Shown here: one piece after another, positions 48,384-57,067 of the stretch
How positions within the stretch are numbered: the first letter of the stretch is position 1
How the letters are laid out: each line of letters starts with the position of its first letter
Assembly: GCA_964640945.1 (NCBI GenBank)
Contig: CAZXIV010000002.1
Coordinates: 1 to 64,000 of the forward strand
Source of the DNA: JAGOUB01 sp964640945
Lineage (GTDB): Bacteria > Patescibacteriota > Gracilibacteria > Peribacterales > Peribacteraceae
DNA: 64,000 nucleotides
Reading direction: 5' to 3'
Notes under the pieces: model-generated
Seen by the model: only the letters and a program-made list of their open reading frames with translations
Database searches by the model: none
What the model was told of the DNA's origin: nothing
Program-made: the position numbers and the translations under genes

Positions 48384-50741
48384 TCAGGCGGACCGGAAGG
48401 CTTTGAGCTGCACGGTCGTGAGAATCTCTTTGAGTTGTTCGTCGCTGGCGGACTGAGCGCCTTGGAGCGAACCGAATTTCTTGAGCAGTGCCGCCGCTGT
48501 CACCGGCCCGATGCCGGGGATGGTGGGCAAGCGCGAGGCTACCATCTTGGCACTGAGGCGACCCTCACGGTGGCGGTTGGCGAAGCGGTGCGCTTCGTCG
48601 CGTAAACGCCGGAGGAGGATGTGGGCCGGGCTATCGGAGGCCATCGCCAGCGGCGTGCTGCTGCCGCGGGTGAATACTTCTTCTTCGCGCTTGGCCAAGC
48701 TTAAAAGGGCGATAGGCAGACCAGTGCGTTCCAGTTCGATTTCAACCGCGTGCAGCTGACCGAGGCCGCCATCAATCAGAATGATGTCGGGCATCTTCGC
48801 CAGCGAAGCATCGGCCTTGTGCTCGTCGGCCTGCCAAACCATCGGACAGAGCGGCGGTTCGTCGGGGTGCGTCTCGCGGTACGCGCGCTCAGCCTCCACC
48901 ACGGCTTCTGGGGGTTTAAGAATGTGGCGGAAGCCAACCTGCATATAGAAGCCCTGTAGGGCCTCTTCGCAGTGAAGATAGACTTTTTTCGCTTTCGTCT
49001 TGGAGAGTGCAAAGCGAACGAGCGCCAGGCCAAGCTTGGCACCACGCTCCGACGGAATCACAAGCAGGGAACGCAGCCCCGTAAAGCCGCCCGGGAAGAC
49101 ACCCACCCGCACGATGCCCACCACCGCCTCGCCGCGGATGGCCACAACCCCTTCTTTGTACAAGAGCGGATCGGTAGTGGTTGAACCGTCGGCTGCACGC
49201 AGCGCCGTGATCGCTGCCTGGTCCGCCTTTACGGCTTTACGAAGCACAATCCCCCGTTCGGCCCAGCGCTGCGCCTCACCCTTCATGCCGCCGGTCAGGT
49301 GCCTAAAGCGCCGACGCAGCACTTCCTGCAAGGAGCGATAATCGTCGATATCTCCGGACTTAAGCGTCTGGACCGTAAATGAGCGGTAGTGCTCGCGCTT
49401 CGGTTTGCCGTTCTCGAACACCACCATGCTGCCTACGGTCTCGGTGCCGCCGAGGTGGCTGATGTCGTAACACTCGATGCGGCTGGGCGGCCCAGGTAAA
49501 GAAAGAAATGATTGCAGCTCGGCGGCGGCACTCTGGGTGTTGCGGATTTCGGCCTCCCACTTCGCCTCCTGCTGCGTCACCTTCTGCCGGGCATTGCTCA
49601 TGGCCACGTCGAGCAGCTGGGTTTTCTGGCCACGCGCGGGCACGCGCACCTCCACCTTCCGGCCGGCGCGCTCGCCGAGCCAAGCCGAGAGCGTGGCTGC
49701 ACTCTCGATCTCTTCGGGCAGGAGGATGAGCGAGGGGAACGTGGGCACGTCGCTGTAGTAGAGGGGCAGAAACTGCTCGAGCGCTTCCTGCACCGTCTCG
49801 GGTTGGCCGCTCAAGGCCGTGGCGATCTCGCCCATAACCTTGCCGTTACGCTTCTGCAGCACCACCACTTGGCAGCGGCCGGCCATGAGGGCGATGCCGA
49901 CGGCGTCAGTATCTTCGCCGGAGGTATCGGACACTACCTGCTCCTCGGCTAGCGATGTGATGCGCTGGAGCTGGTCACGGTACTGGGCGGCCGTCTCGAA
50001 CTGCTTGGCCACCGCGGCCTCCTGCATCTTCACTTTAAGGAGCTGCGTGACGGGACCGAGCTCCCCTCTCCAAAAACGGATGACGGGCTCGATGCACTGC
50101 TCTTTATACTGCGCGGGCGTGAGCGAACCGATGCAGGGCGCTCTACATTGCTGCATGTGATAATCCAGGCAGGGCACGGGGCGGTCGCGGTGCATGCACA
50201 CCACCTCGAGCGGGATGGTCGTACCGGCACCCTCGGCCGGCTCGATCGTCATCTTGCAGTTGCGGAAGCGGTAGAGCTTGCGAAGCACGGCCAGTACCTC
50301 GTACACCTGCCAGGCCGCAGGCTTGGGGCCGAAGTAGAGCGCACCATCCTCTTCGATCTGTCGGACAACATCGATGCGGGGGTAGGTGTGATTGCTGATC
50401 CGCACGTAGACGTAGTTCTTGCCGTCCTTCATTAGGACGTTGTATTTGGGGCGATGCTCCTTGATGAGGTTCGTCTCCAGCACCAGCGCCTCAAGCTCGG
50501 TACGCACGACAGTCAGATCAAAGTCGCGTACTTGGCGCACGAGCGACTCTTTCCAGGGGCCAAGCTTGGCGCCGGGCGCAACGTAACTGCGCAGACGCTG
50601 GCGCAGGTCTTTGGCTTTGCCGACGTAAAGGATCTCACCCTCGCTGCCGAGCCAACGGTAGACGCCCGGGCCGGTGGGGGCCTGGCCGATGCGCTGGCGC
50701 AGCTTCAGTAAGACCGGCGAAGAGGGTTCCGGGCGAGGCAC
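48384..50741 (-). CDS. uvrC: UvrC excinuclease with inserted GNAT acetyltransferase domain
   Basis: UvrC makes both incisions in nucleotide excision repair. Numbered from the ATG at 50750: GIY-YIG domain (about 25-105, GVYRWLG...LYVGKAKDLR), a cysteine cluster (185-206), UVR motif (about 245-275), the first part of the RNase H-like nuclease (425-485, IECYDISHLGGTETVG), then residues about 498-645 read as a GNAT acetyltransferase (VVGIVRVGVFPGG, SLLVIPSERGAKLGLALVRF), then the nuclease resumes at PDIILIDGGLGQLHA (654-668) and ends with two helix-hairpin-helix motifs. Total 788 residues against about 610 usually. TACGAT overlaps ATG 50750, so GTG 50741 is the likely leaderless start. Confidence 0.93.
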   Translation of the reverse strand: MPRPEPSSPVLLKLRQRIGQAPTGPGVYRWLGSEGEILYVGKAKDLRQRLRSYVAPGAKLGPWKESLVRQVRDFDLTVVRTELEALVLETNLIKEHRPKYNVLMKDGKNYVYVRISNHTYPRIDVVRQIEEDGALYFGPKPAAWQVYEVLAVLRKLYRFRNCKMTIEPAEGAGTTIPLEVVCMHRDRPVPCLDYHMQQCRAPCIGSLTPAQYKEQCIEPVIRFWRGELGPVTQLLKVKMQEAAVAKQFETAAQYRDQLQRITSLAEEQVVSDTSGEDTDAVGIALMAGRCQVVVLQKRNGKVMGEIATALSGQPETVQEALEQFLPLYYSDVPTFPSLILLPEEIESAATLSAWLGERAGRKVEVRVPARGQKTQLLDVAMSNARQKVTQQEAKWEAEIRNTQSAAAELQSFLSLPGPPSRIECYDISHLGGTETVGSMVVFENGKPKREHYRSFTVQTLKSGDIDDYRSLQEVLRRRFRHLTGGMKGEAQRWAERGIVLRKAVKADQAAITALRAADGSTTTDPLLYKEGVVAIRGEAVVGIVRVGVFPGGFTGLRSLLVIPSERGAKLGLALVRFALSKTKAKKVYLHCEEALQGFYMQVGFRHILKPPEAVVEAERAYRETHPDEPPLCPMVWQADEHKADASLAKMPDIILIDGGLGQLHAVEIELERTGLPIALLSLAKREEEVFTRGSSTPLAMASDSPAHILLRRLRDEAHRFANRHREGRLSAKMVASRLPTIPGIGPVTAAALLKKFGSLQGAQSASDEQLKEILTTVQLKAFRSA

Positions 50742-50902
50742 GGCCCCCATCGTAGCGCATCAACCGGCTCCATTCCGAGTGGCCACCCAACCACCATCGC
50801 CCTTCCCTTGACTGGAAATTAGGGTTGGAGGACGCTTGGCCGGCTTAGATGCCGACTCGACCAGCCGGCGCCTCCCTTCCTAGTTTCCTCCCCCTCTCTG
50901 GT

Positions 50903-52984
50903 ATGACGAATACCCTAACGCTTGAGTTATTTGCGCCCGTGATCGCGCTTATCTCTCTCCTCTTCGCTTGGGCCTTTTGGCACCAGGTAGGACGGGGCGG
51001 GAACGGCACCCCCGGCATGCAGAAGGTGGCCGCCGCTATCCACACCGGCGCCCGCGCCTTCATTAAGCGCCAATACACGACCATCGCCATCCTCTCGGTG
51101 GCCGTCGGCGCCGCGATGTTCATCGGTTACGCCCTCGGTGGCGATATGACCAAGGGCATCCAACTCTCCAGCTCCTTCCTCCTCGGCGCTCTCTTCTCCG
51201 GTGTCGCCGGCGTGGTGAGCATGGTGGTCGCCACCAAGGCCAACCTCAAGACGGCCTCAGCCGCGACGCATAGCCTCAACGCGGCGCTCAAGATGTCGCT
51301 TCGCAGCGGCACGGTCTCGGCCATCGTTATCATCGCCCTGTCCATCATCGGACTCGGCGGCTTGTTCCTCTACTACCACCTCTACATCGGTCTGGATCCT
51401 TCGGCCATCCCCGGCTTGATCGTCGGTTACGGCTTTGGCGCCAGCTTCGTTGCTCTCTTCGCCCAGCTGGGCGGCGGCATCTACACCAAGGCCGCTGACG
51501 TGGGCGCCGACCTTGTCGGCAAGATCGAGGCCGGCATCCCCGAGGATGATCCTCGCAACCCCGCCGTTATCGCCGACCTCGTCGGTGACAACGTTGGTGA
51601 CTGCGCTGGGCGCGGCGCCGACCTCTTCGAATCTATTGTCGCAGAAAATGTCGGCGCCATGGTCCTCGGCGTCGTCCTCTACACGCAGTTCGGTATCAAC
51701 GGTGTCCTCTTCCCGCTCATCATCGGCGCCATCGGCCTGATCGCCTCTATCGGCGGCGTGCTCGTGGTCCGCCACCAGGGAAAGGAGACGCCCATGCAGT
51801 CCATGCTCAAAGGTTTCTGGCTCACAACCATCGTCACGAGCATCGCCCTCGTCGGCTGCTGCTGGTGGCTCCTGAACACCGGCACGGACGGCTGGAAGTG
51901 GTTTGCCGCCGCCGGTATGAGCGGCGTCGCCGCTTCGGTCGCCTTCGTCTACCTCACCGATTACTACACCGGTAAGAACTACCGCCCGGTGAAGTCCATT
52001 GCCGACGCTTCGGCCACGGGCCACGCCACAAACATCATCGCCGGCACAGCTGTCGGCATGGAATCGACGCTCCTCTCGGTGCTCACGGTGTGCGCCGCTC
52101 TCTTCACCTCCTTCTGGTTCGGTGAACAGACCGGCATCGACCAGGGCGGCCTCTACGGCACGGCCGTGGCCACCATGGGCATGCTCGCCGCTGTTGGCTA
52201 CATCCTGGCGATGGATATGTTCGGCCCGATCACCGATAACGCTGGCGGCATCGTTGAGATGTCCAACAGCCCCGAGGCCGTCCGCAACGTCACCGACGAA
52301 CTCGACGCCACGGGTAACACCACCAAGGCCCTCACGAAGGGCTACGCCGTGGGTTCGGCCGCTCTCGCCGCTTTCCTCCTCTTCTCCGCTTACCAGGCCG
52401 AAGTGAACCTCACGTCGGTCGACATCACGAAGATCCCCGTCTTCATCGGCGGCTTCCTCGGCGCCATGACGATCTTCTTCTTCACCTCGCTCACGGTCCG
52501 CGCTGTGGGCCGCGCCGCCGGCGTGATTGTAGAAGAGGTCCGCCGCCAGTTCCGCGAGAAGACCGGCATCATGGCCGGTACGGAAGAGCCCGACTACGCC
52601 GCCGCCGTGGACATCGCCACCAAGAGCGCGCTCCGCGAGATGATCCTCCCCGGCATCGTCGCCATCGCCGCTCCGATCCTCGTCGGTTTGTTCTTCAAGA
52701 TGCAGGGTGTGGGTGCTGAGGCCGTCGCTGGCTTCCTCATCGTCGGCACAATCGTCGGCATGATCATGGCCTGCTACCTCAATAACGCCGGTGGCGCCTG
52801 GGACAACGCCAAGAAGCTCATCGAAACCGGGTATTTGGGCGGCAAGAAGAGCCCCGCTCACCAGGCTGCCGTCACCGGCGACACCGTCGGCGACCCCTTC
52901 AAGGACACGGCCGGCCCGAGCCTGCACGTGCTCATCAAGCTGTTCTCGACGCTCACGCTGGCCCTGGCCTCGTTGTTCATCTGA
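50903..52984 (+). CDS. hppA: Membrane-bound proton-translocating pyrophosphatase (K+-independent type)
   Basis: The pump couples hydrolysis of pyrophosphate to H+ export. ATG 50903 gives 693 residues and about 16 helices. Visible active-site motifs are DVGADLVGKIE, IPEDDPRNPAVIADLVGDN, GDCAGRGADLFES, YYTGKNYRPV and DNAGGIVEM. The segment GNTTKALTKGYA has Lys where K+-dependent enzymes have Ala, so it should be K+-independent. An upstream frame start at 50849 adds residues that look non-membrane and non-conserved; ATG 50903 is preferred. Confidence 0.95.
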   Translation: MTNTLTLELFAPVIALISLLFAWAFWHQVGRGGNGTPGMQKVAAAIHTGARAFIKRQYTTIAILSVAVGAAMFIGYALGGDMTKGIQLSSSFLLGALFSGVAGVVSMVVATKANLKTASAATHSLNAALKMSLRSGTVSAIVIIALSIIGLGGLFLYYHLYIGLDPSAIPGLIVGYGFGASFVALFAQLGGGIYTKAADVGADLVGKIEAGIPEDDPRNPAVIADLVGDNVGDCAGRGADLFESIVAENVGAMVLGVVLYTQFGINGVLFPLIIGAIGLIASIGGVLVVRHQGKETPMQSMLKGFWLTTIVTSIALVGCCWWLLNTGTDGWKWFAAAGMSGVAASVAFVYLTDYYTGKNYRPVKSIADASATGHATNIIAGTAVGMESTLLSVLTVCAALFTSFWFGEQTGIDQGGLYGTAVATMGMLAAVGYILAMDMFGPITDNAGGIVEMSNSPEAVRNVTDELDATGNTTKALTKGYAVGSAALAAFLLFSAYQAEVNLTSVDITKIPVFIGGFLGAMTIFFFTSLTVRAVGRAAGVIVEEVRRQFREKTGIMAGTEEPDYAAAVDIATKSALREMILPGIVAIAAPILVGLFFKMQGVGAEAVAGFLIVGTIVGMIMACYLNNAGGAWDNAKKLIETGYLGGKKSPAHQAAVTGDTVGDPFKDTAGPSLHVLIKLFSTLTLALASLFI

Positions 52985-52991
52985 GATCAAA

Positions 52992-53025
52992 GAAAAAGCC
53001 CTCCGCGCTGCGGAGGGCTTTTTTG
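52992..53025. terminator. Bidirectional intrinsic terminator of hppA
   Basis: AAGCCCTCCGC pairs with GCGGAGGGCTT over a 3-base loop, with U-runs in both directions. It also ends the small convergent gene. Confidence 0.92.
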
Positions 53026-53053
53026 TTACTGGCGCGCCTGCGAGTGGCAGGCG

Positions 53054-53197
53054 TTACCCGCGGACAATGGGCACAAACTTCACAAGCATGTACCGAGGAT
53101 GCTCCTTGAGCCATTGCCGATGGTCCGGGGCTTCCCGGTAGGCGATGAACAGAAGGACGGCCATCAGGATGCCTAAGGCCAGGGTCAGACTTCTCAT
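53054..53197 (-). CDS. 47-residue single-pass membrane protein
   Basis: An ATG with AGAAAGG seven bases upstream opens a frame starting MRSLTLALGILMAVLLFIAY, a membrane helix at about 3-20, followed by a charged soluble segment with Trp, His and Tyr. It has its own promoter and ends at the shared terminator. The family is not recognised, but signals and frame support a real gene. Confidence 0.65.
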   Translation of the reverse strand: MRSLTLALGILMAVLLFIAYREAPDHRQWLKEHPRYMLVKFVPIVRG

Positions 53198-53244
53198 GAC
53201 GGGACCTTTCTTTAAAACAATTCCGGGTATCCGAACTAAAACTC

Positions 53245-53272
53245 ACTCTAGGCTTTTTGGGTGATATGTCAA
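53245..53272 (-). promoter_or_regulatory. Promoter of the 47-residue membrane protein gene
   Basis: Minus strand: TTGACA (53267-53272), 16 bases, TAGAGT (53245-53250). Leader of about 40 bases. Confidence 0.75.
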
Positions 53273-53387
53273 TTATACTTAACTAGAAAGACCCTAGCCA
53301 CGCATTGCGTGATCTCGCCGATAGAAAAGGCGGGCGGATCGACCCGGTCGGGGGCTTTCTCCCTAGATCACGCGACGTCGACTGCGC

Positions 53388-53416
53388 TTGACCCCTCTTC
53401 TTCATTCCCGTACTCT
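53388..53416 (+). promoter_or_regulatory. Promoter of rplY
   Basis: TTGACC (53388-53393), 17 bases, TACTCT (53411-53416). Expected start is at or one base before the ATG 53425, so the mRNA should be leaderless. Confidence 0.65.
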
Positions 53417-53424
53417 CCGGGCCC

Positions 53425-54093
53425 ATGGAACTCACTCTCTCCGCCACCACCCGCGACTCGGCCGTGAAGGCCAAAGTCATCCGCCGCACGGGCCGCGTGC
53501 CCGGCGTCGTCTACGGCAACAAGGTCGCCACCCTCACCTTCGAATGCGATGAGGCAGCCGTCACCCGCGCCTACGCCAAGGCTGGCGAGAACACGCTCGT
53601 CGAGCTCGACCTGAGCGGCAAGAAGACGCCCGTCCTGTTCCACGGCGTCCAGTTCCACCCGGTGACCGACAAAGTAGTCCACGTCGACTTCTACGCCGTC
53701 GACCTGACCAAGGAAATCGAGGTCCCCGTGCCCGTCCACATCACCGGCGAGTCGCTCGCGGTAAAGGAACTCAACGGCGTCCTCGTCACCCCTCTCGACC
53801 ACGTCACCGTCCGCTGCCTCCCCACGGCCCTGCCCAAGGAGTTCATCGTCGACATCTCCTCGCTCACAGAGCTCCACTCCAGCCTCACCGTCGCCAGCCT
53901 TAAGGTGCCGGCCGGCGTTACAATCGTGAATGATCCGGCTGACGCCCTCGTGCTTGTGCAGGAGAAGCGTATCGAAGTCGAAGAGACGCCTGTCACCGCC
54001 CCCGCCGAAGGCGAGGCTGCTGCTGGCGCCGAGGGTGCCCCAGCCGCCGATGGTGCCGCGCCCGCAGGAGAGAAGAAGGAAGAGAAGAAGTAA
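53425..54093 (+). CDS. rplY: 50S ribosomal protein L25/CTC (long form)
   Basis: L25 binds 5S rRNA. The 222 residues contain the N-terminal beta-barrel domain (about 1-90, with RRTGRVPGVVYGN) and the longer CTC-type C-terminal domain (about 95-185), then a low-complexity Ala/Glu/Lys tail (about 190-222). Length fits the CTC form. A strong terminator follows after 21 bases. Confidence 0.93.
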   Translation: MELTLSATTRDSAVKAKVIRRTGRVPGVVYGNKVATLTFECDEAAVTRAYAKAGENTLVELDLSGKKTPVLFHGVQFHPVTDKVVHVDFYAVDLTKEIEVPVPVHITGESLAVKELNGVLVTPLDHVTVRCLPTALPKEFIVDISSLTELHSSLTVASLKVPAGVTIVNDPADALVLVQEKRIEVEETPVTAPAEGEAAAGAEGAPAADGAAPAGEKKEEKK

Positions 54094-54114
54094 TCTCCAT
54101 CCCATCGCATCTCA

Positions 54115-54138
54115 AAGAGGGCAGAAGCCCTCTTTTTT
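54115..54138 (+). terminator. Terminator of rplY
   Basis: AAGAGGGC pairs with GCCCTCTT with an AGAA loop, followed by a T-run. Confidence 0.9.
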
Positions 54139-54154
54139 GTTTCTAAGATAAGAG

Positions 54155-54164
54155 TTGTTCTCAG
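54155..54164 (+). repeat. 10-bp direct repeat, left
   Basis: TTGTTCTCAG occurs here and again at 54691-54700, just outside the inverted repeats of the DUF559 cassette. It may be a target-site duplication. Confidence 0.4.
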
Positions 54165-54199
54165 GCGAAACAGAACCAACCGTACGGCTTGAGCAACAT

Positions 54200-54236
54200 C
54201 TTCCCCCTCCTGAAGGGAGGGGGTTAGGGGGAGGGC
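54200..54236 (+). repeat. Left inverted repeat of the DUF559 cassette
   Basis: This 37-base G/C-strand-biased element matches the reverse complement of 54634-54670 at 28 of 37 positions and shares GGGTTAGGG at its centre. Each copy is itself partly palindromic (C-run, TGA loop, G-run). Confidence 0.75.
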
Positions 54237-54262
54237 ATATAAAGCTAAGTAGCATCAGCCTT

Positions 54263-54646
54263 ATGCTTTGGAACTACGGTCCGACGCGACCAAAAACAGC
54301 CTTTGCCAGACAGCTCCGTAAGAAACAAACGTCTGGTGAAAAGGTGTTATGGAAGCTCCTACGCCGAAATCGCTTTGAGGGCTTGCACATTCGACGACAA
54401 AGTCCAATTGGACCCTACATCGTCGACTTTCTTTGCATGCGACGACGAATGGTCATTGAAATTGATGGCAGTTCTCATTTTGCACCAGGGGCACAAGAAT
54501 ATGACAGGCGGCGTGAAGACTATTTACGACAAAAGGGCTTTTGGGTGATTCGCTTTAGTAATGCCGAAGTAGTGCGATCCCCGGAGTTAGTACTGGCACG
54601 ACTGAGGTGGGAGCTGGGAAATTCTCGGCCTGAGCCCTCTCCCTAA
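54263..54646 (+). CDS. DUF559 (Vsr-like endonuclease fold) protein
   Basis: The 127 residues from ATG 54263 carry the DUF559 pattern EKVLWKLLRRNRFEGLHIRR, GPYIVDFLCMRRRMVIEIDG with acidic residues and SSHF, and a REDYLRQKGFWVIRFSNAEV end. These resemble very short patch-repair nuclease folds. Catalytic activity is not established for such stand-alone forms. The gene is A/T-richer than rplY, uses different codons, is framed by inverted repeats, and takes its stop codon from the right repeat. TAGCAT lies seven bases before the ATG, so it may carry its own promoter. Confidence 0.88.
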   Translation: MLWNYGPTRPKTAFARQLRKKQTSGEKVLWKLLRRNRFEGLHIRRQSPIGPYIVDFLCMRRRMVIEIDGSSHFAPGAQEYDRRREDYLRQKGFWVIRFSNAEVVRSPELVLARLRWELGNSRPEPSP

Positions 54647-54670
54647 CCCTCCCCCTCAGGGGAGGGAAAG
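54634..54670 (-). repeat. Right inverted repeat of the DUF559 cassette
   Basis: Partner of 54200-54236 in opposite orientation. The UAA stop of the DUF559 gene is inside it. Confidence 0.75.
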
Positions 54671-54690
54671 TTGCTGACCTTCATCAAAGT

Positions 54691-54700
54691 TTGTTCTCAG
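54691..54700 (+). repeat. 10-bp direct repeat, right
   Basis: Second copy of TTGTTCTCAG, between the right inverted repeat and the end of the GNAT gene. Confidence 0.4.
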
Positions 54701-54703
54701 CAC

Positions 54704-55249
54704 TCAATCTTGATTGGCCTTCCGCACCATCTTCACGATTGGAATCAATTTGCTATTTATTTCATACGTAGAAGCTTCGCCACTCTCTTCGAAGCCGGAC
54801 TTTCGATAGAACCGAATCGCTTGGGCATTGTGAGTAAGTACCCACACGTCGATTGCGCGCTCTGAACCTAGCCAGTCCAGATTGGCCCTCATTAAGGCTT
54901 GGCTGACGCCTTTTCCATGAAACTCAGGCTGAACATAGATGGCTGCCACTTCATGCTGATCGGCATTTTTTGTAGCCACGGAGTAGCCGACGATTTTCTC
55001 ATCCTCCCGAGCGACAAAGATTTGCTTTCTATCACCTTGGGCTTCGATTGTCTTCTCCCACTTCCCGATTTGTTCGGGTGTGCCATACTTTTTAGTCTCA
55101 ATATCTTCCACGGTCAGCCCAACACTCGGATCTGGATAAAATTCCAGCCAGCAACGTTTTTGGATCTCGCCAATTTCCGTCCCATCACCAGGACGTGCAT
55201 TGGTAATCTCAAAATCCGGCTCGCTCTCTGTTCTGGAATCAAGACTCAT
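54704..55249 (-). CDS. GNAT-family N-acetyltransferase
   Basis: The 181 residues fit GNAT: FVAREDEKIVGYSVATKN, EVAAIYVQPEFHGKGVSQALM (about 96-117, motif A with the acetyl-CoA loop), and ALRFYRKSGF-like AIRFYRKSGFEESGE near the end. The substrate is unknown. The gene is A/T-richer than its surroundings and may be acquired. An extended -10, TGCTATCAT, ends six bases before the ATG (leaderless). Confidence 0.88.
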   Translation of the reverse strand: MSLDSRTESEPDFEITNARPGDGTEIGEIQKRCWLEFYPDPSVGLTVEDIETKKYGTPEQIGKWEKTIEAQGDRKQIFVAREDEKIVGYSVATKNADQHEVAAIYVQPEFHGKGVSQALMRANLDWLGSERAIDVWVLTHNAQAIRFYRKSGFEESGEASTYEINSKLIPIVKMVRKANQD

Positions 55250-55270
55250 GCGTGCATGATAGCAAAATCA

Positions 55271-55738
55271 TCATTTCTGCAACGCCTTCAAATCATCCAC
55301 AATCTCCCCCGCATGCTCCTCCGGATTCACTTCTGGATAGACCTTCGCAATCACACCCTTCGGATCAATTAAATACGACACTCTCAAGATCCCCATATAC
55401 TTCTTCCCCAGGAAGGACTTCTGCTGCCAGACACCATAGGCCTGACAGACCTTCGTCTCTTCATCCGCCAATAGAGGGAACTCCAACTTATACCGCTTGG
55501 CGAACTTCTCATGGCTCTTCACTGAATCTTTGCTGACCCCAAGCACCACGCCGTTATAGCGCTTAATGGCCGAAAGACGGCTCTGCAAACCACAGGCCTC
55601 CTTGGTGCAGCCGGGGGTATCGTCCTTGGGATAGAAATAGAGCAAGATCCACTGGTTGGTGTACGTATCCAGGCCGCGAGCAGTGCCGGTCTGGTCGTTG
55701 AGCGTAAAGGCGGGAGCGGTGTCACCAACGTTGAGCAT
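55271..55738 (-). CDS. bcp: Thioredoxin-dependent peroxiredoxin (BCP/PrxQ type)
   Basis: The enzyme reduces peroxides using a cysteine. ATG 55738 (MLNVGDTAPAFTL) gives 155 residues with the peroxidatic motif DDTPGCTKEACG (Cys44 and Cys49), matching the BCP/PrxQ pair five residues apart, and LLADEETKVCQAYGVW. TGCTACCAT ends six bases before the ATG, predicting a leaderless mRNA. The 20-base gap to the GNAT gene suggests that genes here are separately transcribed. Confidence 0.94.
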   Translation of the reverse strand: MLNVGDTAPAFTLNDQTGTARGLDTYTNQWILLYFYPKDDTPGCTKEACGLQSRLSAIKRYNGVVLGVSKDSVKSHEKFAKRYKLEFPLLADEETKVCQAYGVWQQKSFLGKKYMGILRVSYLIDPKGVIAKVYPEVNPEEHAGEIVDDLKALQK

Positions 55739-55795
55739 GGCTCCATGGTAGCAAAGATTCCTCTCAAGAAGCCAAAAAGGCGGTAGAATGGCCCC

Positions 55796-56977
55796 ATGAA
55801 GACCTACCCCGTTCTCCAGCTGAAGCCCGGTCGCGATGCGTCGTTGCGGAGCCGCCACCACGCCATCATGCCGGCGGCCATCGGCTCGGCGGGCGAAGTG
55901 GAAGACGGCGGCATCGTGGAGGTGCGTGACGCCACGGGTGATTTCCTCGCCTTCGCGTTCTATAACGCCAAAGCCAATATCGCCGGCCGCGCCTTCGCTT
56001 TCCAGCCGGGCGATCCCCTCCTGCAGCTCAAAGCCTCCATCGAGCGCGCGCTTGAGAGCCGCGAGGTGCTGCGCGCCGACAAAGGCACCGACTGCTGGCG
56101 CCTCGTGAACGCCGAGGGCGACGCTGTTCCCGGCCTAATCGTCGACCAATACGGTCCGGTGCTAGCCGTGCAGTTCACGACCCTCGGCATGGATAAGCAG
56201 CGCGAGTGGGTACTCGACCTCCTAATGGCTCAAGTGAAGCCGGAAGCGATCTTTGAGAAATCGGCCGGCAGCGCTCGTGAAAAAGAGGGCCTCATTGAGG
56301 TGGAAGGCTGGGTGCGCGGCAAACCCCAGGGCACCGTGACCGTGAAAGAACGGGGCCTACGCTTCCTCATCGACCTCCAGGGCGGCCAGAAGACCGGCTT
56401 CTTCTTAGACCAGCGCGAGATGCGCACCCTCGTCCGAAACCTCGCCTCCGGCCGCACCGTGCTCGATATTTGCAGCTACGTGGGGGGCTTTTCGGTGAAT
56501 GCACTGGCCGGCGGCGCCTTGGCGGCCGTGGCCGTGGACTACGACAAGGGCGCCATCACCCGCGCCCAGGAGCACGCCCGCGTGAACGGCTTCTCGCAGA
56601 GCCAATTCGAAACCAGCGCCGAAGACGCCTTCGCCTATCTGCGCCGCGTACCCAAGGGCGCCAAGTTCGACTTCATCATCTTGGACCCACCGGCCTTCGC
56701 CAAACGCAGCCAAGACTTGGAGCCGGCCAAAAAATCGTACGGAGACTTAAACCGCCTAGCCTTTCAGATTTTGCCGCCGGGTGGCCTGCTGCTCACCTGC
56801 TCGTGCAGCTACCAGATGACCCAAGATCTCTTCCAAGATGTCGTCTTCCAAGCGGCCCGCTCGGCTCGCCGCGGTGTGAAGATCCTCTCGCGCCACCGCC
56901 AAGCGTTGGACCACCCCGTGAACCTCTTCCACCCCGAGGGCGACTACTTGAAAAGCCTGCTCCTGCAGGTGGATTGA
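55796..56977 (+). CDS. Class I rRNA methyltransferase, RlmI-like
   Basis: The 393 residues have an N-terminal PUA-like domain (about 1-90), a central domain with DQYGPVLAVQFTTLGMD, and a methyltransferase core with VLDICSYVGGFSVNALAGG (SAM motif I, about 221-239) and FDFIILDPPAFAKR, like RlmI, which methylates C1962 of 23S rRNA. The catalytic segment reads TCSCSYQMT, where RlmI has SCS(H/S). TAGAAT ends six bases before the ATG (leaderless). Specificity is inferred from the fold only. Confidence 0.9.
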   Translation: MKTYPVLQLKPGRDASLRSRHHAIMPAAIGSAGEVEDGGIVEVRDATGDFLAFAFYNAKANIAGRAFAFQPGDPLLQLKASIERALESREVLRADKGTDCWRLVNAEGDAVPGLIVDQYGPVLAVQFTTLGMDKQREWVLDLLMAQVKPEAIFEKSAGSAREKEGLIEVEGWVRGKPQGTVTVKERGLRFLIDLQGGQKTGFFLDQREMRTLVRNLASGRTVLDICSYVGGFSVNALAGGALAAVAVDYDKGAITRAQEHARVNGFSQSQFETSAEDAFAYLRRVPKGAKFDFIILDPPAFAKRSQDLEPAKKSYGDLNRLAFQILPPGGLLLTCSCSYQMTQDLFQDVVFQAARSARRGVKILSRHRQALDHPVNLFHPEGDYLKSLLLQVD

Positions 56978-57067
56978 CGGAATTTTTGGCGTAGTTCGGG
57001 CAGAGCCACCACTACGCCAACAAGCCCGGCGCCCCCGAGGAGCGTCGGGCCTGGAGAGTCGCGGCGC

